Part shown: positions 53,109 to 60,995 of the stretch, piece after piece
Layout of the letters: every line of letters starts with the position of its first letter
How positions within the stretch are numbered: the stretch's first letter is position 1
From: Arthrobacter rhizosphaerae
GTDB lineage: Bacteria > Actinomycetota > Actinomycetes > Actinomycetales > Micrococcaceae
NCBI RefSeq assembly: GCF_023062595.1
Contig: NZ_JALLAN010000001.1
Location: 434,001 to 498,000, forward strand
Reading direction: 5' to 3'
Length of the DNA: 64,000 nt
Made by a program: the position numbers and the translations under genes
The notes under the pieces: model-generated
Seen by the model: the letters and a program-made list of their open reading frames with translations, nothing else
What the model was told of the DNA's origin: nothing
Databases searched by the model: none

Positions 53109-54188
53109 ATGAGTCAGGAAACAGGTCAGAGCACGGACTCCACCACCTCGCCGGGTTTCAGTACCAAGGGTGCCTACGTTACGGGTGGCGAATTTAACCG
53201 GGATACGAATTACATCGAGGACCGCATCACCTCGAATGGTGCCGCCGGGCCCAATGGTGAGCCGGGGTGGCCGGTGGAGCCGGGCCGCTACCGGCTCATC
53301 GCCGCAAGGGCATGCCCTTGGGCAAATCGTGCGGTTATAGTGCGGCGGTTATTGGGCCTGGAAGAGGTCATCTCACTCGGCCAACCCGGGCCAACGCATG
53401 ACTCCAGGTCATGGACCTTCGACTTGGACGAGGGCGGCCGGGACCCCGTTCTTGGCATCGAGCGGCTTCAGGAAGCATACTTCAAGCGCTTTCCCAACTA
53501 TCCTCGGGGCATTACCGTTCCCGCCATCGTGGAGGTTTCCAGCGGCCAGGTGGTGACCAACAACTTTCCGCAGATCACCCTCGACCTCTCCACGGAATGG
53601 CGTGGGTTCCATCGTCCTGGAGCCCCGGACCTGTATCCGCACTCCCTGCGGCACGAAATAGACGAGGTGAACAAGAGGGTTTTCACCGAGATCAACAACG
53701 GCGTCTACCGCTGCGGATTTGCCGGATCCCAGGAAGCCTATGACGCTGCCTACGAGCGCCTATGGACGGCACTGGACTGGTTGGAGGAGCGACTGGAGGG
53801 CCAACGGTTTCTCGTGGGTGATTCCATTACCGAAGCTGATGTCCGGCTCTTCACCACTCTGGCCAGGTTCGACGCTGTCTATCATGGGCACTTCAAATGC
53901 AACCGCCAGAAACTGAGCGAGATGCCTGTTCTTTGGAGCTACGCACGGGACCTGTTTCAAACCCCGGGGTTTGGGGACACCATCGACTTCGTACAGATCA
54001 AGCAGCACTACTACATAGTCCATGAGGACATCAATCCCACCGGCATAGCCCCCCGTGGCCCTGCACTGTCAGGTTGGCTCACCGAACACGGGCGGGAATC
54101 CCTTGGGGGCCGGCCTTTTGGGGATGGCACTCCGCCCGGTCCGGTCAAGGCAGGAGAGGAAGTCCCTCCCGGGCACGGGGCGGAATGA
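53109..54188 (+). CDS. Xi-class glutathione S-transferase-like (hydroquinone reductase) protein
   Basis: A 359-residue member of the Xi GST / glutathionyl-hydroquinone reductase family. The catalytic Cys69 lies in ARACPWANR; FPNYPRGITVPAIVE and SGQVVTNNFPQITLDLS are typical of the thioredoxin-like half, followed by the helical half (EINNGVYRCGFAGSQEAYDAAYERLWTALDWLE). The organism makes mycothiol (mshC in this window), so the thiol used may not be glutathione. The -10 TAGTCT (53097-53102) is 6 bases before the ATG. Confidence 0.9.
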   Translation: MSQETGQSTDSTTSPGFSTKGAYVTGGEFNRDTNYIEDRITSNGAAGPNGEPGWPVEPGRYRLIAARACPWANRAVIVRRLLGLEEVISLGQPGPTHDSRSWTFDLDEGGRDPVLGIERLQEAYFKRFPNYPRGITVPAIVEVSSGQVVTNNFPQITLDLSTEWRGFHRPGAPDLYPHSLRHEIDEVNKRVFTEINNGVYRCGFAGSQEAYDAAYERLWTALDWLEERLEGQRFLVGDSITEADVRLFTTLARFDAVYHGHFKCNRQKLSEMPVLWSYARDLFQTPGFGDTIDFVQIKQHYYIVHEDINPTGIAPRGPALSGWLTEHGRESLGGRPFGDGTPPGPVKAGEEVPPGHGAE

Positions 54189-54224
54189 AAAGAGGTCCCG
54201 GGAATCTGTGGGTATCTTGGATCC

Positions 54225-55361
54225 ATGCAACTCTCAGATGGCCATGTGGATCCAGAATTCGGCGGCGTACTGGACCTCTTCGAATCGTTCCTCGCCGAGG
54301 ACCCTCTCTACAGCGCGCAGGTTTCGGTCTATTTACAAGGCCGCAAGGTGGTGGATTTGGTCGGGGGCCCGGATTTCAATCCGGGCGACATCACCGGAAC
54401 CTACTCATGCAGCAAGGGAGTTGCTGCGTGCGTGGTTGCGCTTCTGGTGCAGGACGGGATTCTGGACCTTGAACAGAGGATGGCCCATTACTGGCCCGAA
54501 TTTGCTGTCCACGGCAAAGGCGGGCTGACAGTAGCCCAGGCGCTCTCACATCAGGCAGGACTGTTGGGGATCGAAGGCGGATTCCGCCTGGATGAGTTCA
54601 CCACCGAAGCCGCGGCCGAGAAGCTGGCGGCTGCCGAACCACTGTGGCTGCCGGGAACTACCTTCGGATATCACGCCCTCACCATCGGAATCCTCATGGA
54701 GGAACTCTGCCGCCGCACTGCGGGCATCTCCCTTCAGGAACTGTACGATTCCCGACTGCGCGTGCCCTTGGACATCGACTTTTTCCTCGGTCTTCCGGAG
54801 GACCAGGAGCCCCGTTACCGGAACGTTCTGTACGACGTCGATGACAGCCTGCCGTGGGAGGACCCGCTGAGCCTTGATGGGCTGAACAGCAACAGCGGCG
54901 TCAGCTCTATCATGGAACTTCCCAACCACCGGATTATCCGCGCCAACGGCATGAGCAGCGCGGGAGGTGTGGGCTCCGCCGGAGGACTGGCGCGCCTGTA
55001 CGCCGCCGCCATCACAGGTGTCGACGGCGGTGCGGCGTTCCTGACGGAAGCCACGATCAGCGCCATGACCCAGGAACGTGTCTGGGGGCTGGACAGGTCA
55101 TCAGGGCAGGACAACGCCTTCGCCGTCGGGTTTATGAAGGCTCACCCGAGCCGGAACTTCGGCAGCTACCGCGCTTTCGGGCACGAGGGAGCCAATGCGG
55201 CGCTTGGATTTGCTGACCCTTCGTATGGCATCGGTTTCGGGTACGTTCCCAGGCGGCAGGAGGACGGCCGAACGCCGGGACGGGCACACCGGCTCGCCCA
55301 CGCGGTTCGCCAGGCGGCGGTAGCTTCTTCCAACTCTGCGGAAGCCGCTGTCCGGAGTTAG
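54225..55361 (+). CDS. Serine hydrolase of the class C beta-lactamase/esterase fold
   Basis: A 378-residue protein of the beta-lactamase-like esterase family (EstB type). The SxxK motif is S61-C-S-K64, followed by the helix GVAACVVALLVQDGILDLEQRM; a Tyr motif may be in TFGYHALTIG, and GHEGANAALGFADP near the end replaces the KTG region. No signal peptide, so cytoplasmic; more likely an esterase or peptidase than a resistance enzyme. The -10 TATCTT (54213-54218) is 6 bases before the ATG. Confidence 0.85.
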   Translation: MQLSDGHVDPEFGGVLDLFESFLAEDPLYSAQVSVYLQGRKVVDLVGGPDFNPGDITGTYSCSKGVAACVVALLVQDGILDLEQRMAHYWPEFAVHGKGGLTVAQALSHQAGLLGIEGGFRLDEFTTEAAAEKLAAAEPLWLPGTTFGYHALTIGILMEELCRRTAGISLQELYDSRLRVPLDIDFFLGLPEDQEPRYRNVLYDVDDSLPWEDPLSLDGLNSNSGVSSIMELPNHRIIRANGMSSAGGVGSAGGLARLYAAAITGVDGGAAFLTEATISAMTQERVWGLDRSSGQDNAFAVGFMKAHPSRNFGSYRAFGHEGANAALGFADPSYGIGFGYVPRRQEDGRTPGRAHRLAHAVRQAAVASSNSAEAAVRS

Positions 55362-55374
55362 CAGGTTAATCCAT

Positions 55375-55403
55375 TTGTAACATCTATGCCCCAGTCCTAG
55401 GGT
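55375..55403 (+). promoter_or_regulatory. Promoter of the FUSC-family gene
   Basis: TTGTAA (55375-55380), a 17-base spacer and TAGGGT (55398-55403), 8 bases before the ATG at 55412. Confidence 0.6.
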
Positions 55404-55411
55404 GGGGCCAG

Positions 55412-56533
55412 ATGAGCACACGATTACCTGGAGTACAGAGCCGCGGGACCGCGCGGAGGCGAATGTGGGGCCTGGTTACGGTAGGCGTATCCGGGGTTTT
55501 CGCGTTGTCCCGCCTCCAACTTGCGGCGAAAGCGGCTTTAGCGGCGGGCCTGGCCTTTCTGATCGCCCCCTGGATGCCGGGGTCTGCTGCTGACTATCCG
55601 TACTACGCTCCCCTCGGCGCCCTCGTGGTGATGTACGAGAACGTGGCAGGTTCCATGCGGCAGGGGCTCCAGACACTCGTCGGGCTCGGGCTGGGCATCG
55701 GTCTCGCGTTCATGCTGGTGAGCCTCGGCGGGCCATCCCCCATCACCGTTGCGTTGGTCATGGGCCTTGGAATCCTCCTTGCCGGCCTTCCACGCCTGGG
55801 CGCCGGGCGGGACTGGATTCCGACTGCCGCCTTGCTGGTGTTGTTGGTGGGCGGGCACAACCCTGATGATTTTTCGTTCGGTTACCTGCTGCAGATGGGT
55901 ACCGGTGTTGTGGTTGGCATCGCAGTTAACCTGCTTGTTTTCCCGCCCCTTCATTTCAATGCCGTGGCGGTGAGCCTTACACAATTCCGGGGGGCCCTGG
56001 CTCAGCAGATCTCCGATATGGGTGAGGCTGTCGAAGAAAAATGGCCTCCGCAGCATGATGACTGGTCCCGCCGCTCAGATGAACTCGCCCAATCAGCCCG
56101 CTCGCTCAGGACTGCAGTGGAAAAGGCCGACGCCAGCCGCCGCGCCAACCCGCGGCGGAAACTCCACCCAAGGGACGTGGACCTGGACTACAGGAACCTC
56201 CGTGACCTGGAACGCATAACTTTCCATGTCCAGGACATGACGGAGGTCCTGGCCGACGTTATCTGGGACCAGGACACCCTCTTTGTCATTCCGCTCCCCT
56301 ACAGTGAGCCGCTGAGCGAGGCCCTTGCCGCCGTCGGGGCTTTGCTGCTCGCTGTGGAGGAAGGGGATGCGAAGCGGCTGGAAGAACTACGGGACGAGGC
56401 CGACGCAACAGTGCATGCCCTCGCGCAACGACTGGTGTCGGATGACACGGATTCGGACGCGCCCAGCGCGGCCGAATCCATCCTCCTGAGCCTGCACAGG
56501 ATCCTCCGCGTACTCAAATCAGGTATGAGCTAG
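55412..56533 (+). CDS. FUSC family membrane protein (aromatic acid exporter-like)
   Basis: A 373-residue protein with about six membrane helices in the first 180 residues and a cytoplasmic helical domain after about residue 190, the half-unit layout of FUSC/aromatic acid exporter proteins. The substrate is unknown. It starts at the ATG at 55412 with a basic cytoplasmic N-terminus (RGTARRRMW). The stop is close to the convergent MaoC gene. Confidence 0.8.
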   Translation: MSTRLPGVQSRGTARRRMWGLVTVGVSGVFALSRLQLAAKAALAAGLAFLIAPWMPGSAADYPYYAPLGALVVMYENVAGSMRQGLQTLVGLGLGIGLAFMLVSLGGPSPITVALVMGLGILLAGLPRLGAGRDWIPTAALLVLLVGGHNPDDFSFGYLLQMGTGVVVGIAVNLLVFPPLHFNAVAVSLTQFRGALAQQISDMGEAVEEKWPPQHDDWSRRSDELAQSARSLRTAVEKADASRRANPRRKLHPRDVDLDYRNLRDLERITFHVQDMTEVLADVIWDQDTLFVIPLPYSEPLSEALAAVGALLLAVEEGDAKRLEELRDEADATVHALAQRLVSDDTDSDAPSAAESILLSLHRILRVLKSGMS

Positions 56534-56551
56534 TCAAATGCTCTACCGGAT

Positions 56552-57463
56552 CTACCTCGAGGTTACTGACCCGCTGAAATGCTTCCGCCCTGCCTTCGGG
56601 CTCCACGCCACGTAATCAGACCGCTCCCAGGCGCCCCCATCGGCCTGGACGGTGGTGATATCCAGGGCTACCCGTGCGGGAAGGAAAACCGGCGCTTCAA
56701 AGGAGACGTCCCAGTTAAAAGCCTCGCCCTTGACTGCCCCCACATCGGCCAGCGCCCTGGCAGCGAGGTACATCCCATGGGCAATGGATCTGCGCATACC
56801 CAAGGCTTTCGCGCTCAAGGCGCTGAGGTGAATGGGGTTGAAGTCACCTGAGACAGCGGCGTAGGCCCTGCCTGTATCCACGCCAAGCTGCCAAAGCCCA
56901 GTCGGGTTGGTAGGCCTGAAATCGGCCTGGACCATGTGGACCGATGGCTTGTCTATGCCTGGCAGGAAGACACCCTTAGCCAGATAGGTGGAGATACCCC
57001 GCCAGAGGACGGCGTCGCCTTTTCCGCTGCGGGCCTCGGCAACCATGTCCAGTTGCGTTCCACTCCGGTGACCCCGCAGGTTCACCGCTGAGGCTGTGAT
57101 ATCCAGGGGTTCAGTAAAACTGATGGCCCTTCTCTGCTCCACAGCGTTCCGGAGATGGATCATGCCCAGCAGCGGCAACGGAAAGTCATCCCGGTTCATA
57201 ACACTCATCGCCACGGGAAAGGCAAGAGCGTGAATGAAACCCGCGGGCAGCACGTCAGTGGCTGGCTCGCCGATGAGGTGCTGGTAGGCGGTGAGTTTCT
57301 CGACGTCGACCATTATCCCTCGCACCTCATGGCTGCTTTCGGGCAAGGCTGTACCCAGATCGGTCCCGAGCAGGCGGCGGCGGGCAGCCGTAGCAGCGGC
57401 GTTGACGTAGAGCTTTGACAGCGAGGGCATATCCCCCAGGACAACGGGTCCAGGGTCGCTCAT
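56552..57463 (-). CDS. MaoC-type (R)-specific enoyl-CoA hydratase
   Basis: A 303-residue double hot-dog hydratase. The active-site hydratase motif is in the second half: AAVSGDFNPIHLSALSAKALGMRRSIAHGM, with Asp and His of the catalytic pair. Resembles HtdX of mycobacteria. It would hydrate enoyl-CoA to (R)-3-hydroxyacyl-CoA. The ATG at 57463 overlaps the stop of the dehydrogenase gene (ATGA); the longer frame start at 57487 is less likely. Third gene of the thiolase operon. Confidence 0.88.
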   Translation of the reverse strand: MSDPGPVVLGDMPSLSKLYVNAAATAARRRLLGTDLGTALPESSHEVRGIMVDVEKLTAYQHLIGEPATDVLPAGFIHALAFPVAMSVMNRDDFPLPLLGMIHLRNAVEQRRAISFTEPLDITASAVNLRGHRSGTQLDMVAEARSGKGDAVLWRGISTYLAKGVFLPGIDKPSVHMVQADFRPTNPTGLWQLGVDTGRAYAAVSGDFNPIHLSALSAKALGMRRSIAHGMYLAARALADVGAVKGEAFNWDVSFEAPVFLPARVALDITTVQADGGAWERSDYVAWSPKAGRKHFSGSVTSR

Positions 57464-58800
57464 GCCCCCACCATGTTCTGCCCGCATACGCGAAGCACTT
57501 GCCCTGAAATTCCACCCGCCGCGTCACTCGCCAAGAAAGCGATGGCCTCGGCGACGTCGACGGGTTGGCCGCCCTGCCTCAGGGAATTGAGCCTTCGCCC
57601 AACTTCCCGCCGCACCAGCGGAACACGCCGAGTCATCTCCGTTTCGATAAATCCTGGGGCAACAGCATTGATGGTTCCCCCGTGAGGCTCGAGCAAAGGA
57701 GCGGTTGCCCTCACCATCCCCGTGACGCCGGCTTTGGAAGCCGCGTAGTTGGTCTGGCCGCGGTTTCCTGCGATTCCGCTGGTGGATGCTACCGACACGA
57801 TTCTCGGGGAGCTGCGGAAGTGTTCCGATGCCAGCAATGCCTCGTTGATTCGCAGCTGAGCGGCAATATTGACGGCCAAAACTGACGCCCACCTGTTGTG
57901 GTCCATGTTTGCCAGCAGCTTGTCACGGGTGATGCCGGCGTTATGGATAACAATGTCCAGGTGACCGTAGCGCGACACCGCGTGGTCGATGATCTTCTGA
58001 CCAGCGTCCTCCCGCGTAATGTCTAACTGCAGCGCGGTTCCATGGACCTCGTTGGCAACCTCTGCAAGGTGATCGCCCGCCGCCGGAACGTCCACGGCTA
58101 AGACAGTGGCGCCGTCGCGGTGCAGGGTGCGGGCGATCGCCGCCCCAATGCCGCGCGCAGCGCCCGTAACGACGGCGACCTTCCCCGCCAACGGTTTCTC
58201 GACGTCGTCGGGGAGTTTACCCGCCGGCGAACCCACCGTGATGAACTGACCGTCAACGAAAGCGGATTTCCCGGACAGCAGGAACCGGAGTGCAGCCAGG
58301 GTGCTGGGGCTGGTGGTGGACACGCCGTCCGCCAGGAGGATGCCGTTTCCCGTGGCGCCGGATCGCAGCTCCATGGCCAGTGAACGCAGCAATCCGTCCA
58401 CACCCTGTCGGGCTGCCGCCGTGGCGGCGTCCGGGGCGCTTCCCGGATGCCGGGAGAGGGTGATCACCCTGGCATTCGGAGCGAGGTCCCTGAGGGAAGT
58501 CGCTGCTGTGAGCACGGGTTTTTCCAGGCCATCAGGGTGGGTCAACTCATCCAGGACCAGAATGACGGCACCCAGGCGTTCTTTCGGAACGGCGTGCCGA
58601 CGGACGTCGAGATCCCACGACAGCAGCGTCGACGCCAGAGCATCCGCTCCCTCGGTCGACCCCTCGATGAGGATGGGGCCCGGGACCAGCGGCTGCCCGG
58701 GCTTATGCCGCCGCAGGATTACCGGCTGCGGAAGCCCTATTTTCCGGGCGACTTTCCGACCTGGCCCGCTGCTGACGAATTGAGTGTAAGTATCGGTCAT
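57460..58800 (-). CDS. High-molecular-weight FabG4-type 3-oxoacyl reductase / hydroxyacyl dehydrogenase
   Basis: A 446-residue short-chain dehydrogenase with an N-terminal flavodoxin-like domain of about 200 residues that precedes the catalytic domain, as in mycobacterial FabG4. The NAD-binding TGAARGIG lies near residue 216; the catalytic Ser is in SVASTSG and the Tyr-Lys pair in NYAASK. It should interconvert (R)-3-hydroxyacyl and 3-oxoacyl thioesters. It follows the thiolase by 9 bases, with GGGGGAAG before the ATG. Confidence 0.9.
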   Translation of the reverse strand: MTDTYTQFVSSGPGRKVARKIGLPQPVILRRHKPGQPLVPGPILIEGSTEGADALASTLLSWDLDVRRHAVPKERLGAVILVLDELTHPDGLEKPVLTAATSLRDLAPNARVITLSRHPGSAPDAATAAARQGVDGLLRSLAMELRSGATGNGILLADGVSTTSPSTLAALRFLLSGKSAFVDGQFITVGSPAGKLPDDVEKPLAGKVAVVTGAARGIGAAIARTLHRDGATVLAVDVPAAGDHLAEVANEVHGTALQLDITREDAGQKIIDHAVSRYGHLDIVIHNAGITRDKLLANMDHNRWASVLAVNIAAQLRINEALLASEHFRSSPRIVSVASTSGIAGNRGQTNYAASKAGVTGMVRATAPLLEPHGGTINAVAPGFIETEMTRRVPLVRREVGRRLNSLRQGGQPVDVAEAIAFLASDAAGGISGQVLRVCGQNMVGA

Positions 58801-58809
58801 TGCTTCCCC

Positions 58810-60162
58810 CTAGTGTGATTCCAGTATGGCCACAACGCCCTGGCCGCCTGCAGCACAGATCGAGATGAGTCCTCGGGAAGGCCGTCCGTCGACTTGCCCC
58901 CTGGCATGCAGCATCTTGGCGAGGGAAGCCACGATGCGTCCTCCCGTAGCGGCGAAGGGGTGGCCTGCGGCGAGTGATGAGCCGTTCACATTGAGTTTGG
59001 ACCTGTCCACAACACCCAAGGCACCTTCCAGGCCCAGCCGGGTGCGGCCAAATTCTTCATTTTCCCAGGCGGCGAGGGTGCTCAGCACGGTTCCTGCAAA
59101 TGCCTCATGAATCTCGAAGAAGTCGAAGTCGTCGAGCGTTAGCCCGTTGCGGGCGAGGAGCCGCGGGACGGCAAATACCGGAGCCATCAACAGTCCATCC
59201 TTGCCATGCACAAAGTCGACAGCGGCGGCTTCCCCATCGATGACCGTGGCCAGCTTAGGAAGATCGTGGGCGTCCGCCCATTCTTCAGAAGCCAACAGCA
59301 CGGTGGAGGCCCCGTCCGTCAGGGGTGTGGAGTTGCCTGCCGTCATCGTTGCCTCGGAACCAAGGTTCTTGCCGAACACAGGCTTGAGCGTGGCCAGTTT
59401 CTCAATGGAGGTGTCAGGCCTCAGGTTCGAGTCCCTGGTCAAGCCTCTGTATGGGGTGAGGAGGTCATCGAAGAAGCCGGCATCGTACGCAGCAGCGAGG
59501 TTGCGGTGGCTGTTGTAAGCGAGCTCGTCCTGGGCCTCCCGCGTGACCTTCCACTGGGCAGTGGTAAGCGCCTGGTGCTCACCCATTGAGAGTCCCGTCC
59601 GCGGTTCGCCGGTGTTCGGCGCATCCGGAGCAAGGTCTTTCGGCCTGAGCTTGCTCAGGACTTTGAGCCGCTGCGGGAGCGTCTTGGCCCGGTTAAGGTC
59701 CAGGAGGACCTCACGGAGGCCTTCACTGACCGCAATCGGGGCGTCCGAGGCAGAATCAACGCCACCGGCGATGGCGGAATCAATCTGCCCGAGTTTGATC
59801 TTGTTGGCGAGTCCAAGGACAGTCTCCAGCCCTGTTGCGCAGGCCTGCTGCACATCGTAGGCAGGCGTCTCGGCCGCCAACGGGGAGCCAAGGACTGCCT
59901 CACGCGTGAGGTTGAAGTCGCGCGAATGCTTCAGGACTGCACCCGCCGCCACTTCGCCGATTCGTTCGTCCTGCAGGCCGAAACGGGCGATCAGTCCATC
60001 CAGGGCGGCCGTCAGCATGTCCTGGTTTGAAGACTTCGTGTACGCGCCCCCGGTGCGGGCAAAGGGGATGCGGTTGCCGCCCACCACCACAGCTTTCCGT
60101 AGCTGCCCCTGGGTCCCTTGGGTTGGCTGAACGACTGATTCCTCGCGTCCGGTTTCGGACAT
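58810..60162 (-). CDS. Acetyl-CoA C-acyltransferase (thiolase)
   Basis: A 450-residue thiolase. The nucleophile Cys108 is in QQACATG; His is in AAGHPFAATGG, and the second Cys is in SICAAGGQG near the C-terminus. Resembles FadA2 of mycobacteria. It would cleave 3-oxoacyl-CoA in beta-oxidation. First gene of the operon with FabG4-type and MaoC-type genes. GAAGGAG stands 6 bases before the ATG, and the promoter lies inside the TetR operator palindrome. Confidence 0.92.
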   Translation of the reverse strand: MSETGREESVVQPTQGTQGQLRKAVVVGGNRIPFARTGGAYTKSSNQDMLTAALDGLIARFGLQDERIGEVAAGAVLKHSRDFNLTREAVLGSPLAAETPAYDVQQACATGLETVLGLANKIKLGQIDSAIAGGVDSASDAPIAVSEGLREVLLDLNRAKTLPQRLKVLSKLRPKDLAPDAPNTGEPRTGLSMGEHQALTTAQWKVTREAQDELAYNSHRNLAAAYDAGFFDDLLTPYRGLTRDSNLRPDTSIEKLATLKPVFGKNLGSEATMTAGNSTPLTDGASTVLLASEEWADAHDLPKLATVIDGEAAAVDFVHGKDGLLMAPVFAVPRLLARNGLTLDDFDFFEIHEAFAGTVLSTLAAWENEEFGRTRLGLEGALGVVDRSKLNVNGSSLAAGHPFAATGGRIVASLAKMLHARGQVDGRPSRGLISICAAGGQGVVAILESH

Positions 60163-60192
60163 GTGCTCTCTCCTTCAAACGAAGCTGATTAC

Positions 60193-60225
60193 CGATACCC
60201 AGCGTACCTGATACGCTGGGTATCG
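60193..60225. promoter_or_regulatory. Perfect 14-bp inverted repeat with overlapping divergent promoters
   Basis: CGATACCCAGCGTA (60193-60206), spacer CCTGA and TACGCTGGGTATCG (60212-60225) form a perfect 33-base operator between the thiolase and tetR genes. Each arm contains TACGCT on the strand of its own gene: 60212-60217 for tetR, 7 bases before its GTG, and 60206-60201 on the minus strand for the thiolase operon. A dimer bound here would cover both promoters and the tetR start. Confidence 0.85.
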
Positions 60226-60941
60226 TGAACATCCTTTCAGCAGAGGCCCGGAAGCCTGCCGATAACGCCGTGGACGGGAGGGCTTCCCGTTGGCAGACCC
60301 ACCGCGAGGAACGCCGTCGTGAACTCATAAAGTCCGCCCGCAAGGCGGTTCACGCTCTGGGCAGCGACGCCTCGATGGAGGAAATCGCTGCTGCAGCAGG
60401 CACCTCGAAGTCAGTCTTTTACCGGTACTTCGGCGACAAGGCAGGACTCCAGCAAGCCGTTGGAGAGGTGGTCCTGAGCCAGATGCAGCGCCGCATCCAG
60501 GAGGCTGCCCAGAGCGCGCAGACACCCCGGGAAGGTTTGTTTGCGATGGTTTCGGCATATCTGCAAATGGCCGAAACAAGCCCCAGCGTCTACACCTTCG
60601 TCACGAAGTACCCTGCAGCCGAGTCGGACCACTCCGGCGGTGCGATAGCCACTGCAGGAGCTCTGGGCCACTTTTTCGAAGCCATCAGCGGCATGATCGC
60701 CCGCCCCATGCGCGCGCATCTTGGCGGCAGCGGCAAGGAGTCCGTAATCGGCTACTGGCCCACCGCCGCCATTGGCTTAGTCAGGAACGCGGGCGAACAA
60801 TGGCTGGCCAGCCCCGCTTCACCAGACAAGCCGGACCAAGAGACTATGGCCCGTCAAATTACCTCCTGGTTATGCGTTGGAATCGCTCCAGAACTTGAAA
60901 GCAGCACCCTCGCTTTGTCCAAGCCACCATCAAAAACCTAG
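60225..60941 (+). CDS. TetR family regulator of the beta-oxidation genes
   Basis: A 238-residue regulator with a helix-turn-helix at about residues 50-72 (SMEEIAAAAGTSKSVFYRYFG) and a C-terminal ligand domain of the TetR type. Likely binds the perfect palindrome that includes its own start codon and represses both sides, with an acyl-CoA as probable inducer. The GTG at 60225 has TACGCT 7 bases upstream (leaderless). About 30 residues precede the HTH, longer than usual, and a later start is possible but has no promoter signal. Confidence 0.88.
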   Translation: MNILSAEARKPADNAVDGRASRWQTHREERRRELIKSARKAVHALGSDASMEEIAAAAGTSKSVFYRYFGDKAGLQQAVGEVVLSQMQRRIQEAAQSAQTPREGLFAMVSAYLQMAETSPSVYTFVTKYPAAESDHSGGAIATAGALGHFFEAISGMIARPMRAHLGGSGKESVIGYWPTAAIGLVRNAGEQWLASPASPDKPDQETMARQITSWLCVGIAPELESSTLALSKPPSKT

Positions 60942-60995
60942 AAGAACCTGTCAAAACCTCTTCAGGACGTTGTCAGAAAAACCGAAGGAACAGAC

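Noticed and set aside
54225..55361. Beta-lactam resistance gene
   Set aside because: It has the SxxK motif but no signal peptide and no KTG triad, and it fits cytoplasmic EstB-type esterases better.
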